64,000 bases of DNA from PoT sp049331405 (lineage in GTDB: Bacteria; Planctomycetota; Planctomycetia; Isosphaerales; Isosphaeraceae), in contig NZ_CP186274.1 of the NCBI RefSeq assembly GCF_049331405.1, positions 4,774,001 to 4,838,000 of the forward strand, given 5' to 3'. This document shows positions 8,306-17,609 of this stretch, in pieces. The notes beneath the pieces are model-generated. The model was not told the DNA's origin and searched no databases. It saw only the letters and a list, made by a program, of their open reading frames with translations. The position numbers and the translations under genes are program-made. The number at the start of each line of letters is the position of its first letter. Position 1 is the stretch's first letter.

Positions 8306-10498
8306 ATGTCCGGCGTCCGCCTGATCCTGGCCTTGCATAACCATCAGCCGGTGGGGAACTTCGACGGCGTCTTCGAGGCGGCATACCGAGACAGCTACCT
8401 GCCGTTCCTGGACGTCATGGAAGACTATCCCCAGATCCCTTTTGCGCTCCACACCTCGGGGCCGCTGCTGGAATGGCTTGTCGAACGCCATCCCGAATAC
8501 CTAGCCCGGGTGCGTCCCCTGGTCGCCTCCGGCCGCGTCGAGATCCTCGGCGGCGGGTTCTATGAGCCGATCATGACCATGATCCCTCACCGGGACAGGG
8601 TCGGGCAGATCCGCTCGTATTCCGCCTATCTCCGCGAGCAGTTCGGCGCCAAGATCCGGGGGATCTGGATGCCAGAGCGGGTCTGGGAACAGCACCTCGT
8701 CAAGGCACTCGCCGAGGCGGATATCGAGTACACGATCCTCGACGACTTCCACTTCCAGCGTGCCGGGGTTGAGGCCGACGACCTCTTCGGCTACCACCTG
8801 ACCGAAGACGAAGGCCGCCTGCTCAAGGTCTTCCCGGGCTCCGAGCCGCTCCGCTATCAGATCCCCTTCCAGGAGCCTCACGCGACCTACGAATACCTGC
8901 GCAAGCTCGCAGACACGCACCCCGGGGCAACCGTCGTCTTCGCCGACGACGGCGAGAAGTTCGGCTCCTGGCCCGACACGTACGAGCATGTCTACACGAA
9001 TGGCTGGCTCCGCCGGTTCTGCGACATGGTCATGGGGAACCGGGACTGGCTCGAGCCGACCACCTTCTCGCGTGCGGTGGACGAGACCCTGCCCGTGAGC
9101 AAGGTCTACCTCCCGGATTGCTCGTACCGCGAGATGACGGAGTGGGCCCTGCCACCCGATCGCTTCACCCACTTCCGGACCTCCGTCAAGGAGACCGAGG
9201 AAGACCCGACGGCGATCCGGCTCAAGCCCTACGTCAGCGCCGGGGGCTTCTGGCGGAACTTCAAGGCTCGCTACGACGAATGCGACGAGATGTACACGAG
9301 GATGCTCGGAGTCTCCCAGCGCCTCGCCCGGCTGGAAGCCCAGCCCGACTCCGACCCCGACTACCTCGACATCGCCCGGCAGGAACTCTACCGGGGCCAG
9401 TGCAACTGCCCCTACTGGCACGGTGCATTCGGTGGGCTCTACCTACCCCACCTCCGCAACGCCATCTTCAAGAGCCTGATCGCCGCCCACAATGCGCTCG
9501 ACGAGGCCGAAGGTAAGTCGGGGCCTCGCGCCTCGCTCGAGGTCGGGGACTTCAACCTCGACGCCCGGCAGGAGGTCTGCCTCGAGAACGACCGACTCAT
9601 CGCCCTCGTCCGCCCCGCGACGGGGGGGCATATCTACGGGCTCGATGATCGCCAGTCGTTGACGAACGTCATGGCGACGCTCACGCGAAGGCCCGAGCCG
9701 TATCACGCCAAGGTCGCCAGCGCCGCCCGGTCGAACACGCATCAGGCTGAGACCCCCGTCTTCTCGGAAGACCGGATCGTCCTCAAGCAGGAAGGGCTCG
9801 ATAAGCTCCTCGTCTACGACCGCCAGCCCCGCAAGGCGCTCGTCGACCACTTCTTCCCGGCCGACCTGACGATCCAGGATCTCGTCGATTGCCAGGACGT
9901 GGAGCGGGGCGACTTCGCCATCGGGGCCTACCTCTCGCGCGTCGTGCGAGCGGTGGACCGCGTCTCCTTGCTGATGGAGCGATCAGGCTGGGTGAGCGGC
10001 CATCCCATTCACATCCACAAGACCATCGAGCTGGCCGCCGACTCCTCGAACCTCGACGTTCATTACGTCCTCGAGGAACTGCCGCCGGGCCAACCTTTGC
10101 ACTTCGGCGTGGAGCTGAACTTCGCCGCGATGGCCGGGCACGCCGACGATCGTTATTACCTCGATGGCGAAGGCAACCGACTGGGGATGCTCGACTCGAC
10201 GCTCGACATCTCCCAGACCACGGAGCTCGCCCTCGTCGACGAGTGGCTCGACCTCTCGGTCCGGCTCGACTGGTCGGTGCCGTCGGGTCTCTGGTGCTTC
10301 CCCGTCGAGACGGTCAGCACCAGCGAAGGCGGGTATGAGAAGGTGTATCAGGGGTCCGTGCTGATCCCGCACTGGACGATCGTCGCCAATGAGTCGGGCC
10401 GCTGGGAGGTCCGGATCCGCGTCCGCCTCGACCGTGCCGCGACAGCCTCGGCGGAGTCCAATGAGTCGAGCTTCGTCGAGGGGGTGGCCCGGAAGTAA
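8306..10498 (+). CDS. GH57 4-alpha-glucanotransferase-like enzyme
   Basis: A 730-residue GH57 protein of the Thermococcus litoralis 4-alpha-glucanotransferase subtype. The barrel carries HNHQP at 11-15, GGGFYEPI near 82-89, WMPERVWEQ with nucleophile Glu124, and VFADDGEKFG with Asp214. The numbering almost coincides with the characterised enzyme (Glu123/Asp214). C-terminal DUF1925/DUF1926-type beta domains fill residues from about 300 to the end. It has no signal peptide. It would remodel maltodextrins released by the first GH57 or by glycogen phosphorylase (intact at 49286-51805). The start is ATG after AAGAGGG. An amylase activity is possible, but the transferase subtype fits better. Confidence 0.9.
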   Translation: MSGVRLILALHNHQPVGNFDGVFEAAYRDSYLPFLDVMEDYPQIPFALHTSGPLLEWLVERHPEYLARVRPLVASGRVEILGGGFYEPIMTMIPHRDRVGQIRSYSAYLREQFGAKIRGIWMPERVWEQHLVKALAEADIEYTILDDFHFQRAGVEADDLFGYHLTEDEGRLLKVFPGSEPLRYQIPFQEPHATYEYLRKLADTHPGATVVFADDGEKFGSWPDTYEHVYTNGWLRRFCDMVMGNRDWLEPTTFSRAVDETLPVSKVYLPDCSYREMTEWALPPDRFTHFRTSVKETEEDPTAIRLKPYVSAGGFWRNFKARYDECDEMYTRMLGVSQRLARLEAQPDSDPDYLDIARQELYRGQCNCPYWHGAFGGLYLPHLRNAIFKSLIAAHNALDEAEGKSGPRASLEVGDFNLDARQEVCLENDRLIALVRPATGGHIYGLDDRQSLTNVMATLTRRPEPYHAKVASAARSNTHQAETPVFSEDRIVLKQEGLDKLLVYDRQPRKALVDHFFPADLTIQDLVDCQDVERGDFAIGAYLSRVVRAVDRVSLLMERSGWVSGHPIHIHKTIELAADSSNLDVHYVLEELPPGQPLHFGVELNFAAMAGHADDRYYLDGEGNRLGMLDSTLDISQTTELALVDEWLDLSVRLDWSVPSGLWCFPVETVSTSEGGYEKVYQGSVLIPHWTIVANESGRWEVRIRVRLDRAATASAESNESSFVEGVARK

Positions 10499-10653
10499 AG
10501 GCTCTCACCGAAGAAGTTCGGGCACCGACCATCTTTCAACGGCATGATTTCCGGACAATCATGTTATCCTGCTGGGATCGATGGTCGGCGCCGAGGGGAC
10601 GAAGAGCCTCGGCCCGGGGACTGTGGTCATTCCCGAGGTGGACGCGAAGGTTC

Positions 10654-11586
10654 ATGATTTGGCCCTGGGGTCGTCGGAGACGTCGGATCGCATCCGCCTC
10701 GAACGTGGACGCCGCCGCCATCGTGCGGCAGGCGCGTCGGCTCCGGTTCCGGGTCCGGCCTGGGGCGGTTTCCCTCCTGGCGGGGGCCTATCACGGGGCA
10801 AGGCCGGGCCTCGGCCTGACCTTCGCCGAGTTGCGGGCGTATGAGCCGGGGGACGACGTCCGCCACCTCGACTGGAACGTCACCGCGAGGCAAGGCCGCC
10901 CCTATGTTCGCCGGTTCATCGAAGAACGGGCCCTGACTCTCTGGCTGATCGTCGACGTCTCCGCCTCGATGCGGTTCGGCCACGACGGCAAGACCAAGGC
11001 CGACCGTGCCTCACAATGCGCGGCGCTCCTGGCGACGGCCGCGATCCAGAATGGCGACCGCGTCGGCCTGGCGATGGTGAGTGATCGGGTCGAGGCCGAG
11101 CTTCCCCCGGGCGGTGGCACTCGACATCTCGCCAGGCTCGTGCGTGCCCTCGTGGCGACGCCGGCCTCGTCACGCAAGACGGACCTCAGTGTTGGGCTTT
11201 CCCGACTCAAGCGATCGGCTCGCAGGGCCCTGATCGTCGTGCTGAGCGACTTCCTGCCGCCCCCCTCGATCGGGCTCTGGCGTCGGGCCTCGCGACGGCA
11301 CGAAGTCTGCGCCATCCGCCTCGTCGACCCGAGGGAAGATAACCTGCCCCCGGTGGGGCTCATCTCACTTGAAGATGCAGAGCTGGGCGGGAAGCGGATG
11401 GTCAACACGAACTCATCGAAGCTCCGCAAAACCTACTCTCAGGCGGCGGCCGAGCGTCGGCAGCAATTCCGGCGATTCTGCTCGACCGCAGGCATCACCG
11501 GCTACGAGATCTCGACCTCCGAGGATCCCATCGGGCCGCTGATCCGCATCTTCACCGGCAGGGCATCGCGTCGAGGTGGGTCGTGA
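10654..11586 (+). CDS. DUF58 domain protein (MoxR-associated, vWA-like)
   Basis: A DUF58 protein of about 310 residues, recognised by the AYEPGDDVRHLDWN signature near residues 55-68 and by a vWA-like LWLIVDVSASMRFG strand with a DxSxS metal site. The family is usually found with a MoxR AAA+ ATPase and membrane vWA proteins, and is thought to take part in chaperone-like maturation of envelope complexes. No MoxR gene is visible in this window. I prefer ATG at 10654 (GAAGG just upstream); the frame is open back to ATG at 10561, but that extension is Arg/Trp-rich and not family-like. The stop overlaps the next start (GTGA), which implies translational coupling. Confidence 0.85.
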   Translation: MIWPWGRRRRRIASASNVDAAAIVRQARRLRFRVRPGAVSLLAGAYHGARPGLGLTFAELRAYEPGDDVRHLDWNVTARQGRPYVRRFIEERALTLWLIVDVSASMRFGHDGKTKADRASQCAALLATAAIQNGDRVGLAMVSDRVEAELPPGGGTRHLARLVRALVATPASSRKTDLSVGLSRLKRSARRALIVVLSDFLPPPSIGLWRRASRRHEVCAIRLVDPREDNLPPVGLISLEDAELGGKRMVNTNSSKLRKTYSQAAAERRQQFRRFCSTAGITGYEISTSEDPIGPLIRIFTGRASRRGGS

Positions 11587-12113
11587 ACGAGGAGCCCAAG
11601 ACCGTCCTCCTCCCTCCTCGACCGAACCTGGGGCCCGAGCCCCTGGTCTTGGTACAATCCCAGAGGGAGTTGATCTTCGCCGGCCTGTTCGCGTTCGTGT
11701 TCGCCCTGTTCCTGCTGATCTGGTTCACCAGGAGGAGGCGGGCAAGACGCCGGGCGACATTCCCTGGGCTGGTGCTACCCTCCTCGGGCGGCTCCGACGA
11801 CTCGGAACGCGAGCAAATGATCGCCTGGTCGCTCGCCGTGCGCGAGGCCCTCGCCACGCGGTTCGGCAATGTCTGGAAGGCGAGGACGACCGAGGAGATC
11901 GCCTCCGATGCCGCGCTGCTCGCGCAATTCGGCGAAGAGCGCTCGGAACGCTTGATCCGCTTCCTGCGTGAGGCGGATCGGGCCAAGTTCGCCGACGCCT
12001 CGTCCGCATCCCCGCTCGCTCAGTTCGACTTCGAGGGGCTCGCCGAGTTCGTGAACGGCTCCATACCATCCGTCCCGGCGGCGGGTGCCAAATCCAGGAT
12101 CAATGGAGCGTGA
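11583..12113 (+). CDS. Small single-helix membrane protein coupled to DUF58
   Basis: A 176-residue protein starting with GTG inside the DUF58 stop codon (GTGA overlap). One membrane helix lies near residues 30-48, followed by an RRRRARRR stretch, so the C-terminus is probably cytoplasmic. That soluble part is helical, with a segment reminiscent of the DUF4381 proteins often found in MoxR/DUF58 clusters; I cannot confirm membership. Its last 94 bases overlap the 3' end of the reverse-strand EEP gene. Confidence 0.65.
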   Translation: MNEEPKTVLLPPRPNLGPEPLVLVQSQRELIFAGLFAFVFALFLLIWFTRRRRARRRATFPGLVLPSSGGSDDSEREQMIAWSLAVREALATRFGNVWKARTTEEIASDAALLAQFGEERSERLIRFLREADRAKFADASSASPLAQFDFEGLAEFVNGSIPSVPAAGAKSRINGA

Positions 12114-13054
12114 TCCGAACCGATCGAGGGGCCGAGCCTCCGATCGACGACCGCGAGATCCGCGGAGAGAAACGCGTGGTCGATCGCGATCTGATAGGGG
12201 AGCCCGACCGGCCAGCTCAGCTGGCGACCGAAACCGAGCCTGCTGTCGCGCAGGCCAGTGATTTGGAGGAAGTCGGCGAACCGGGGCGACCCCTCTGTGC
12301 TGTTCATGTCCCCGATGACGACTTGAGAACCCCCTTCGGCGCGGACCTTCTCGGCCAAGGCGGAGAGTTCCGGTCGGCCTCGCCGGTGGAAGGGAGAGCT
12401 GGGGTGGATCAGCCAGAGGTGTGTCGGCTTGCCATCGATTTCGAAGGTGGCTCGCATGCAGGGCCAGCCCCCCGGGAGCGGCACCTGGACGGGGCCAATG
12501 GAGATCGGCTCCTTGCGGAACCAGAGGGCCAAGCCGCGGGCTCCGTCGGGCACGTCCAGATGGTAGGGGAACTCGCGCCGGAGTTCCTCCAGGCCAAGCT
12601 CCCAGCCCCTGTCGTACTCGACGAGGCCGACGATGTCGGGTTTTTCTCGGCGGATCAGTCGGGCCAACGCCTCGAAGTTCTGATTCTCGCAGAGGACGTT
12701 CGCCATCAGGATCCTGAGCCGCGAGGTCGATCGCGAGGCAGCGGGAACCGGGTTCCTCCCTTGGTAGCGGAGGATGGGCAAGACCTGGAACGCGACCAGG
12801 CCCATCAAGGCAATTGCCAGTCGAGGGCGACTGCGGAAGACGAGCGAGGCCGCCAGGCCAGACGCGAAGACCGCGGCGACCTGGAAATGCGTGAACAGGT
12901 CGATCCACCAGTAGTAGCGACCCAGGGCCGTGGCGAGGGGATGCAGCAATGCCGACGCCACGGCGACGAACTCCAGGCCGACACGCCATCGAGGTCGACG
13001 ACTCGCAGGAATCGAGTCGATCCACTCGGGCGAAACCTCCTGTTCGACTTCCAT
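12020..13054 (-). CDS. Membrane-anchored endonuclease/exonuclease/phosphatase family protein
   Basis: About 344 residues. Three hydrophobic segments in the first 100 or so residues are followed by an EEP-fold domain. Motifs in order: RILMANVLCENQNF (Asn of the metal site), VGLVEYDRGW (catalytic Glu), LIHPSSP, VVIGDMNSTEGS (Asp/Asn pair) and GSDHAPLILDL near the end. This is the YafD/VanW-neighbour type of secreted or membrane phosphodiesterase; the substrate is unknown. I chose ATG at 13054, since the open frame back to 13102 adds nothing conserved. It is last in a reverse-strand run starting at queF, and its 3' end overlaps the convergent gene by 94 bases. Confidence 0.82.
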   Translation of the reverse strand: MEVEQEVSPEWIDSIPASRRPRWRVGLEFVAVASALLHPLATALGRYYWWIDLFTHFQVAAVFASGLAASLVFRSRPRLAIALMGLVAFQVLPILRYQGRNPVPAASRSTSRLRILMANVLCENQNFEALARLIRREKPDIVGLVEYDRGWELGLEELRREFPYHLDVPDGARGLALWFRKEPISIGPVQVPLPGGWPCMRATFEIDGKPTHLWLIHPSSPFHRRGRPELSALAEKVRAEGGSQVVIGDMNSTEGSPRFADFLQITGLRDSRLGFGRQLSWPVGLPYQIAIDHAFLSADLAVVDRRLGPSIGSDHAPLILDLAPAAGTDGMEPFTNSASPSKSN

Positions 13055-13115
13055 CACGAGACGATCCTCGGGCCCTACTTGCCCCGCTCCGCACCGAGCC
13101 ACCCTGCTCGGCCGC

Positions 13116-14516
13116 TCAACGTTCGACCTTGACCTCGGAGGACTTGAATCGGACGCCGATGGTCTCGGTCTGATCGATCCCGGTCCTCAGGCGGACGCGC
13201 CAGGTCAGGTCGTCCGGCAACTTCTCTGCGCCGTTAGAGGCACTCACGACCCAGGTGTCGAACGACTCGCCGGGTCGAAGCTCCTTGAACTCCTGGCCGT
13301 CGATCTGCCACTCGCTCGAGACCGCGAGGGGGTACATGACGATCTTCGAGCCGTCTGCGGTCTCGATCAGGCTGTCGAGGACGTCAAGCTCGCGCTCGCG
13401 CAGGAACGCCTCGTCGAGCGGGGCGAAGATCGTGTCCTTGGACACGTTCCGGAGCCGCAGGTTCAGCCAGAGGGCCTTCGAACCGCCGTCGCGCGACTCC
13501 TTGGGCGTCATGGCCCGACGCAGCCGGACCGGCTTGGATCGGACCCCGAGCGGCGTCACTTCCAGGCCGCCGAACGTCAAGGGCTTGCCGATGGTCGTGA
13601 CGTGATCCTTGGCCAGGGGCTCGGGAGGCTCGACCTTGCGGGATTGATCGGCCCTGCGGCCAGGATCAAGCTTCGCCTCGGCCACTGGCGTGGCCTCTTC
13701 GTCCGACTCATGCAGCCGCCGGCCTGTATACAGGACCCAGCCCAACCCGAGCGTGACCGCGCTGGCGTAGCTCAGGAGCAGGAAGGTGAAGAGCGAAGGC
13801 CCGCGCGGGGCGTCATCGTCGTCATCGTCGTCATCCTCCTCGTCGTCCTCTTCCTCCTGGGCCTTCTTCGACGCGACGGCCGTCGGTTTCGCGGCGGGCG
13901 TGCCGAGGTCGAGGGCCGGGAACGCATCGAAGGATGTGGGCTGCGGAGGGGGCGACGCCGATTCCGGGATCGAGGGCAGCTCGAACATCGACGACTGGAG
14001 CGGATTGACCTGGACCTCGCCCGATTCGAACTCCCCGAAACCGGCGGCCGGCGGAGTTGCCTTCGGATCCGCGTGCGAGTCGGTGAATTCGGCGGAAGGC
14101 ACCTCGGCCAAGGGCTCGTCCGGCTCGATCAGTTCGCCCAGCGGGTTGGGGTCCGTGAAGGCATTGATGGAGGCGACAGCGTCGAACGACTCGTGAACGA
14201 CCTCCTCGGTCGGCTTCGGCACGGCCGAGGCGTTGGAAGCGGCCTCGGGAGTGGGTGAGTCGCCTTCGTGGCGTGCCTTCTTGGCGTCTGAGCCCGAGAA
14301 GTCGTCGAGGAACGGGTCGGGCTTGGGCTGATTCAGCGACTGCGAGAGCAGCGCGTTCAGCTCGTCCCCGCTCGTGCTGCTGTACGGCGGCATGGCCGGC
14401 GTGGCCGGCAGGTCGTCGAGGTCCGACGCGGACGAACCGGGAGAACCCGGCGCCTTGGGGTTTGGGGCATCCGACGAGTGCGGACCGACGGGGAACTCGG
14501 TCGTTTCGCTCGACAT
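13116..14516 (-). CDS. Acidic membrane-anchored protein of unknown function
   Basis: A 466-residue protein. The N-terminal half is low-complexity (Pro/Ser/Glu/Asp-rich) and predicted to be disordered. It includes a nearly uninterrupted run of Asp/Glu just before a single membrane helix (LFTFLLLSYASAVTLGLGW). The C-terminal 200 residues form a beta-rich extracytoplasmic domain beginning around the THR-type tether and ending in a Phe/Lys/Glu strand. ATG at 14516 is favoured because an upstream in-frame start would overlap bioD. No family is recognised. It sits 61 bases after bioD and 61 bases before the EEP gene on the same strand. Confidence 0.7.
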   Translation of the reverse strand: MSSETTEFPVGPHSSDAPNPKAPGSPGSSASDLDDLPATPAMPPYSSTSGDELNALLSQSLNQPKPDPFLDDFSGSDAKKARHEGDSPTPEAASNASAVPKPTEEVVHESFDAVASINAFTDPNPLGELIEPDEPLAEVPSAEFTDSHADPKATPPAAGFGEFESGEVQVNPLQSSMFELPSIPESASPPPQPTSFDAFPALDLGTPAAKPTAVASKKAQEEEDDEEDDDDDDDDAPRGPSLFTFLLLSYASAVTLGLGWVLYTGRRLHESDEEATPVAEAKLDPGRRADQSRKVEPPEPLAKDHVTTIGKPLTFGGLEVTPLGVRSKPVRLRRAMTPKESRDGGSKALWLNLRLRNVSKDTIFAPLDEAFLRERELDVLDSLIETADGSKIVMYPLAVSSEWQIDGQEFKELRPGESFDTWVVSASNGAEKLPDDLTWRVRLRTGIDQTETIGVRFKSSEVKVER

Positions 14517-14577
14517 CGCTCTTCCAACCTCCCTTCGCGATCGGCTCGAAGGTGGACCATCGGGGGAATCGCCGGCC

Positions 14578-15315
14578 CTACCCGACGACGTTCTCGCCGC
14601 GAGGCCTGCTGGCCCTATCATACCAGTTCATGCAAACGGCCGCGATTGGGATCAAGGATTGATCGACACTATACTCGACCGTCACCAGCGGACCGGTCCC
14701 TTCCAGGAGTCGAGCGAGTTCCTCGGCATTCGTCGCCTCGGCGACCGTCCCTTGTGGCGGTTCCGAGCCGTTCAGCACGACGGCCGCAATTCGCAACCCC
14801 CGGCTGAGAGCGGCCTCGACGGTCAAGAGCGTGTGGTTCAGCGTGCCGAGCCCTTTCCTCGCGACGATGACGAGGGGATAGTCGAGGCGGATCGCCAGGT
14901 CGGCGATGCTCGCCCGATCGGCCATCGGGGTCAGAAACCCTCCGACCCCTTCCACGACCATGACCTCGGCTCGCTCTGCCCACCAAACAAGCGACTCATC
15001 CACAGCTTGGGCAAGGTCATCCCAGAGCAGCGGCGTCCCCTGCCGCCTCGCGGCCACCGAAGGGGCGAGCGGTTCTTTGTAGATCCGGGGGACGACCCTT
15101 TCGAGGGCAACGCCGCCGCCGATGGCCTCGATGAGCCGGTCGGCGTCGTCGCTCTTCCAACCATCGCCGACGCGCACCGCCCCGGTCGCGGCCGGCTTGA
15201 GGACCCCGACCCTCCGCCCCTCCTGGGTCATCACCCGCGCGATTGCGGCCGAGATCACGGTCTTGCCGACGCCCGTGTCGGTCCCGACGACGAAGAGGCC
15301 CGGGAGGCGGCTCAT
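14578..15315 (-). CDS. bioD: Dethiobiotin synthetase
   Basis: An ATP-dependent enzyme closing the ureido ring of dethiobiotin from 7,8-diaminopelargonate and CO2. The P-loop GTDTGVGKT lies near residues 10-18, followed by VGVLKPAATG (substrate Lys) and VVEGVGGFLTP, the standard BioD signature. It has 245 residues, the usual length. The start ATG overlaps the bioA stop (ATGA), so the two are translationally coupled. This overlap rules out the longer frame back to 15465. Confidence 0.93.
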   Translation of the reverse strand: MSRLPGLFVVGTDTGVGKTVISAAIARVMTQEGRRVGVLKPAATGAVRVGDGWKSDDADRLIEAIGGGVALERVVPRIYKEPLAPSVAARRQGTPLLWDDLAQAVDESLVWWAERAEVMVVEGVGGFLTPMADRASIADLAIRLDYPLVIVARKGLGTLNHTLLTVEAALSRGLRIAAVVLNGSEPPQGTVAEATNAEELARLLEGTGPLVTVEYSVDQSLIPIAAVCMNWYDRASRPRGENVVG

Positions 15316-16664
15316 GACGCCACCTCCGTCACTTCGCGGAGGCAGGTGAGCATCACGTCGAGCAGTTCGTCGAGTTGTTCCCGGGTGATCGAAAGCGGGG
15401 GCATGATGACCAGGACGTCGCCGAGCGGTCGGATGAGGACGCCACGCTCGCGAGCCTTGCGGCAAACCCTGGCACCGACTTGCTCGGCCCAGGGATACGA
15501 CTCCTTCGTAGCCTTATCCGCCACCAATTCGACCCCCGCGATCATTCCGCTCTGGCGGACGTCTCCCACGTGAGGCCGGGTGCGGAACTCTTCGAGCCGC
15601 CCGGCGAGATGGGCGATCTTCGGCTGGAGCCGTTCGAGCGTCCGCTCCTCGTCGAAGACCTCGAGGTTCGCCAGGGCCACCGCGGCGCCCAGAGGATTTC
15701 CCCCATAGGTATGCCCATGATAGAACGTTTTACCTTCGGTCGCCGTCCCCCGAAAGGCCTTGTAGATATCCTCGGTGGTGAGCGTGGCGGCGAGCGGGAG
15801 ATAACCGCCGGTCAGCCCCTTGGCGAGGCAGAGGAAGTCGGGCGAGACCCCTTCCTGCTCGCAGGCGAACATCGTCCCCGTCCGCCCGAAGCCCACGGCG
15901 ACCTCATCGGCGATCAGCAACACTCGGTGCCTGCGACTGAGTTCGCGGAGGCCTCGGAGATACCCCTTGGGGTGGACGATCATCCCGGCCGCACCCTGCA
16001 CCAAAGGCTCTATCACGATGGCGGCGACCTCGCCGGGATGAGCTTCAAGAAGCCGCTCGGCCTCGGCAAGGGACGCCGCGCCGCAGTCGTCGGACTCGCT
16101 GCGGTATGGGTGCGGGCTCGGTGCCCGGAGCGCAGGAAATAGCAAGGGGCCGAACATGGCGTGGAACCGGTCGACACCACCGACGCTCACGTCGCCCAGG
16201 GTGTCGCCGTGATAGGCATTGCCGAGGGCCATGAATCGCGTGCGTTTTGGCTCGGGATCCGGCTTCTGCCGCCAGTACTGGAACGCCATCTTGAGCGCGA
16301 CCTCGACGGCCGTCGCCCCGTCGTCGGAGAAGAAGACGCGAGTCAGGCCCTCGGGAGCGAGCTCGGCCAGCTTCCGGGCGAGCTCGATGGCGGTCGGGTG
16401 GCTCACCCCGAGGAGAGTACTGTGCGCCATCCGGTCAATCTGGGCCTTCAACGCGGCATCGAGCCTGGGATGGCGATGGCCGTGGACATTGCACCAGAGC
16501 GAGCTCACACCGTCGAGGTAGCGACGCCCTTCGATGTCGAAGAGGTAGACCCCCTCGCCCCGCTCGATGATGAGCGGGGGCTCCGACTCCCAGTCGGCCA
16601 GCGGGGTGAACGGATGCCAAAGATGGGCGTGATCCCACCGAGTCAACGTTTCGGATTTCGTCAT
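15312..16664 (-). CDS. bioA: Adenosylmethionine-8-amino-7-oxononanoate aminotransferase
   Basis: A class-III PLP aminotransferase that converts KAPA to DAPA using S-adenosylmethionine as amino donor. Signatures: HLWHPFTPL near the start, DGVSSLWCNVHGH, the YHGDT motif, LIADEVAVGFGRTG, and the PLP lysine in CLAKGLTGGYLPL. Length is about 450, normal for BioA. ATG at 16664 gives the usual N-terminus; the open frame extends five codons further to a TTG. It is followed directly by coupled bioD and preceded by a SAM-hydrolysing enzyme on the same strand. The rest of the biotin pathway is not in the window. Confidence 0.93.
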   Translation of the reverse strand: MTKSETLTRWDHAHLWHPFTPLADWESEPPLIIERGEGVYLFDIEGRRYLDGVSSLWCNVHGHRHPRLDAALKAQIDRMAHSTLLGVSHPTAIELARKLAELAPEGLTRVFFSDDGATAVEVALKMAFQYWRQKPDPEPKRTRFMALGNAYHGDTLGDVSVGGVDRFHAMFGPLLFPALRAPSPHPYRSESDDCGAASLAEAERLLEAHPGEVAAIVIEPLVQGAAGMIVHPKGYLRGLRELSRRHRVLLIADEVAVGFGRTGTMFACEQEGVSPDFLCLAKGLTGGYLPLAATLTTEDIYKAFRGTATEGKTFYHGHTYGGNPLGAAVALANLEVFDEERTLERLQPKIAHLAGRLEEFRTRPHVGDVRQSGMIAGVELVADKATKESYPWAEQVGARVCRKARERGVLIRPLGDVLVIMPPLSITREQLDELLDVMLTCLREVTEVAS

Positions 16665-16754
16665 GGCTCTGCAAAACAAGGAATGAGAGGAACGTCATGC
16701 CTCTTGAAATCTCAACTTCAGATGCCTGAAGAAGCCTCGTCGGGGATCGACCCG

Positions 16755-17558
16755 TCACGCATTCCCATCCTGGACATGCCTCGCCCAGACCTTCGCCCCA
16801 GGACCAACCGTCAGCAAGCGGGCCGCATCTCCGTTGACGACGGCGACCTCGAGCCAGCCGCCACTGCCGATCAAGGCGACCAGCGTGCCCGGCGGATTCT
16901 GCCCATAGGTGCGGGAAACGCCTCGGATCGTGACACCGGCGACCTCGACGAGCCAGTTCTCTGGTGGAAGACCCGCAAGCATCGAGTCGGGGATATTCGT
17001 GATCAGATTTCCAAAGCTGTCTCGAAACACGACATGGCCTATGAGCCGGTCTTCGCCTCGGGTTGCCTCGAAACCCTCATGTATCAAGAACGATGAGCGA
17101 GTCGGCCCCAACTCGGCCGGATCTCGCCCGAGCAGCAAATGGGCCGCGGCCGGGGCGAAGATGTCGCGACCATGGAACGTGTTCGAGACCCGGCTGCGGA
17201 GGATGGCCGGGTTGCTGATCTCGCGGATCTCGCTCCCCGTCTTCCCCCGGGCCACTGCACTGATGAGGCCGTTATCCGGCAGGACGAACCATTGATCGTC
17301 GATGGAAACGGCGATCGGCTTGCGGTCGGTCCCCACACCCGGGTCGACGACCGCGAGGTGGACGGTGCCCGGCGGGAAGGCCTCGACCACCTCGGCCAGC
17401 ACGAACGCTCCTTCGAGGACATTCTGCGGGCTGATCCGATGCGTCACGTCCACGATCTGGGCACCCGGGGCCCTGCCCAGGATGATCCCCTTCATCGCGG
17501 CGACGTAGGATCCTTCGATCCCGAAGTCCGTCGTCAACGTGACGATTCCAGGCTGCAT
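16755..17558 (-). CDS. SAM hydroxide adenosyltransferase (DUF62 family)
   Basis: A 267-residue member of the DUF62/SAM hydrolase family, which splits S-adenosylmethionine to adenosine and methionine with hydroxide. Clear motifs: LTTDFGIEGSYVAAMKG at the N-terminus, VDVTHRISPQN, VVDPGVGTDRK and YGQNPPG near the C-terminus. It is full length, with ATG at 17558. It lies between queF (53 bases upstream) and bioA (90 bases downstream) on the same strand; since BioA consumes SAM as amino donor, the position may be more than chance. Confidence 0.9.
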   Translation of the reverse strand: MQPGIVTLTTDFGIEGSYVAAMKGIILGRAPGAQIVDVTHRISPQNVLEGAFVLAEVVEAFPPGTVHLAVVDPGVGTDRKPIAVSIDDQWFVLPDNGLISAVARGKTGSEIREISNPAILRSRVSNTFHGRDIFAPAAAHLLLGRDPAELGPTRSSFLIHEGFEATRGEDRLIGHVVFRDSFGNLITNIPDSMLAGLPPENWLVEVAGVTIRGVSRTYGQNPPGTLVALIGSGGWLEVAVVNGDAARLLTVGPGAKVWARHVQDGNA

Positions 17559-17609
17559 GGTTCGCCGACCGCCTCCCGCCCTTCGACCCCGAGTTGCCCC
17601 CCCGCCGAC

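Noticed and set aside
8501..9421. 306-codon reverse frame over the second GH57
   Set aside because: Val/Glu/Leu-rich antisense frame with no domain.
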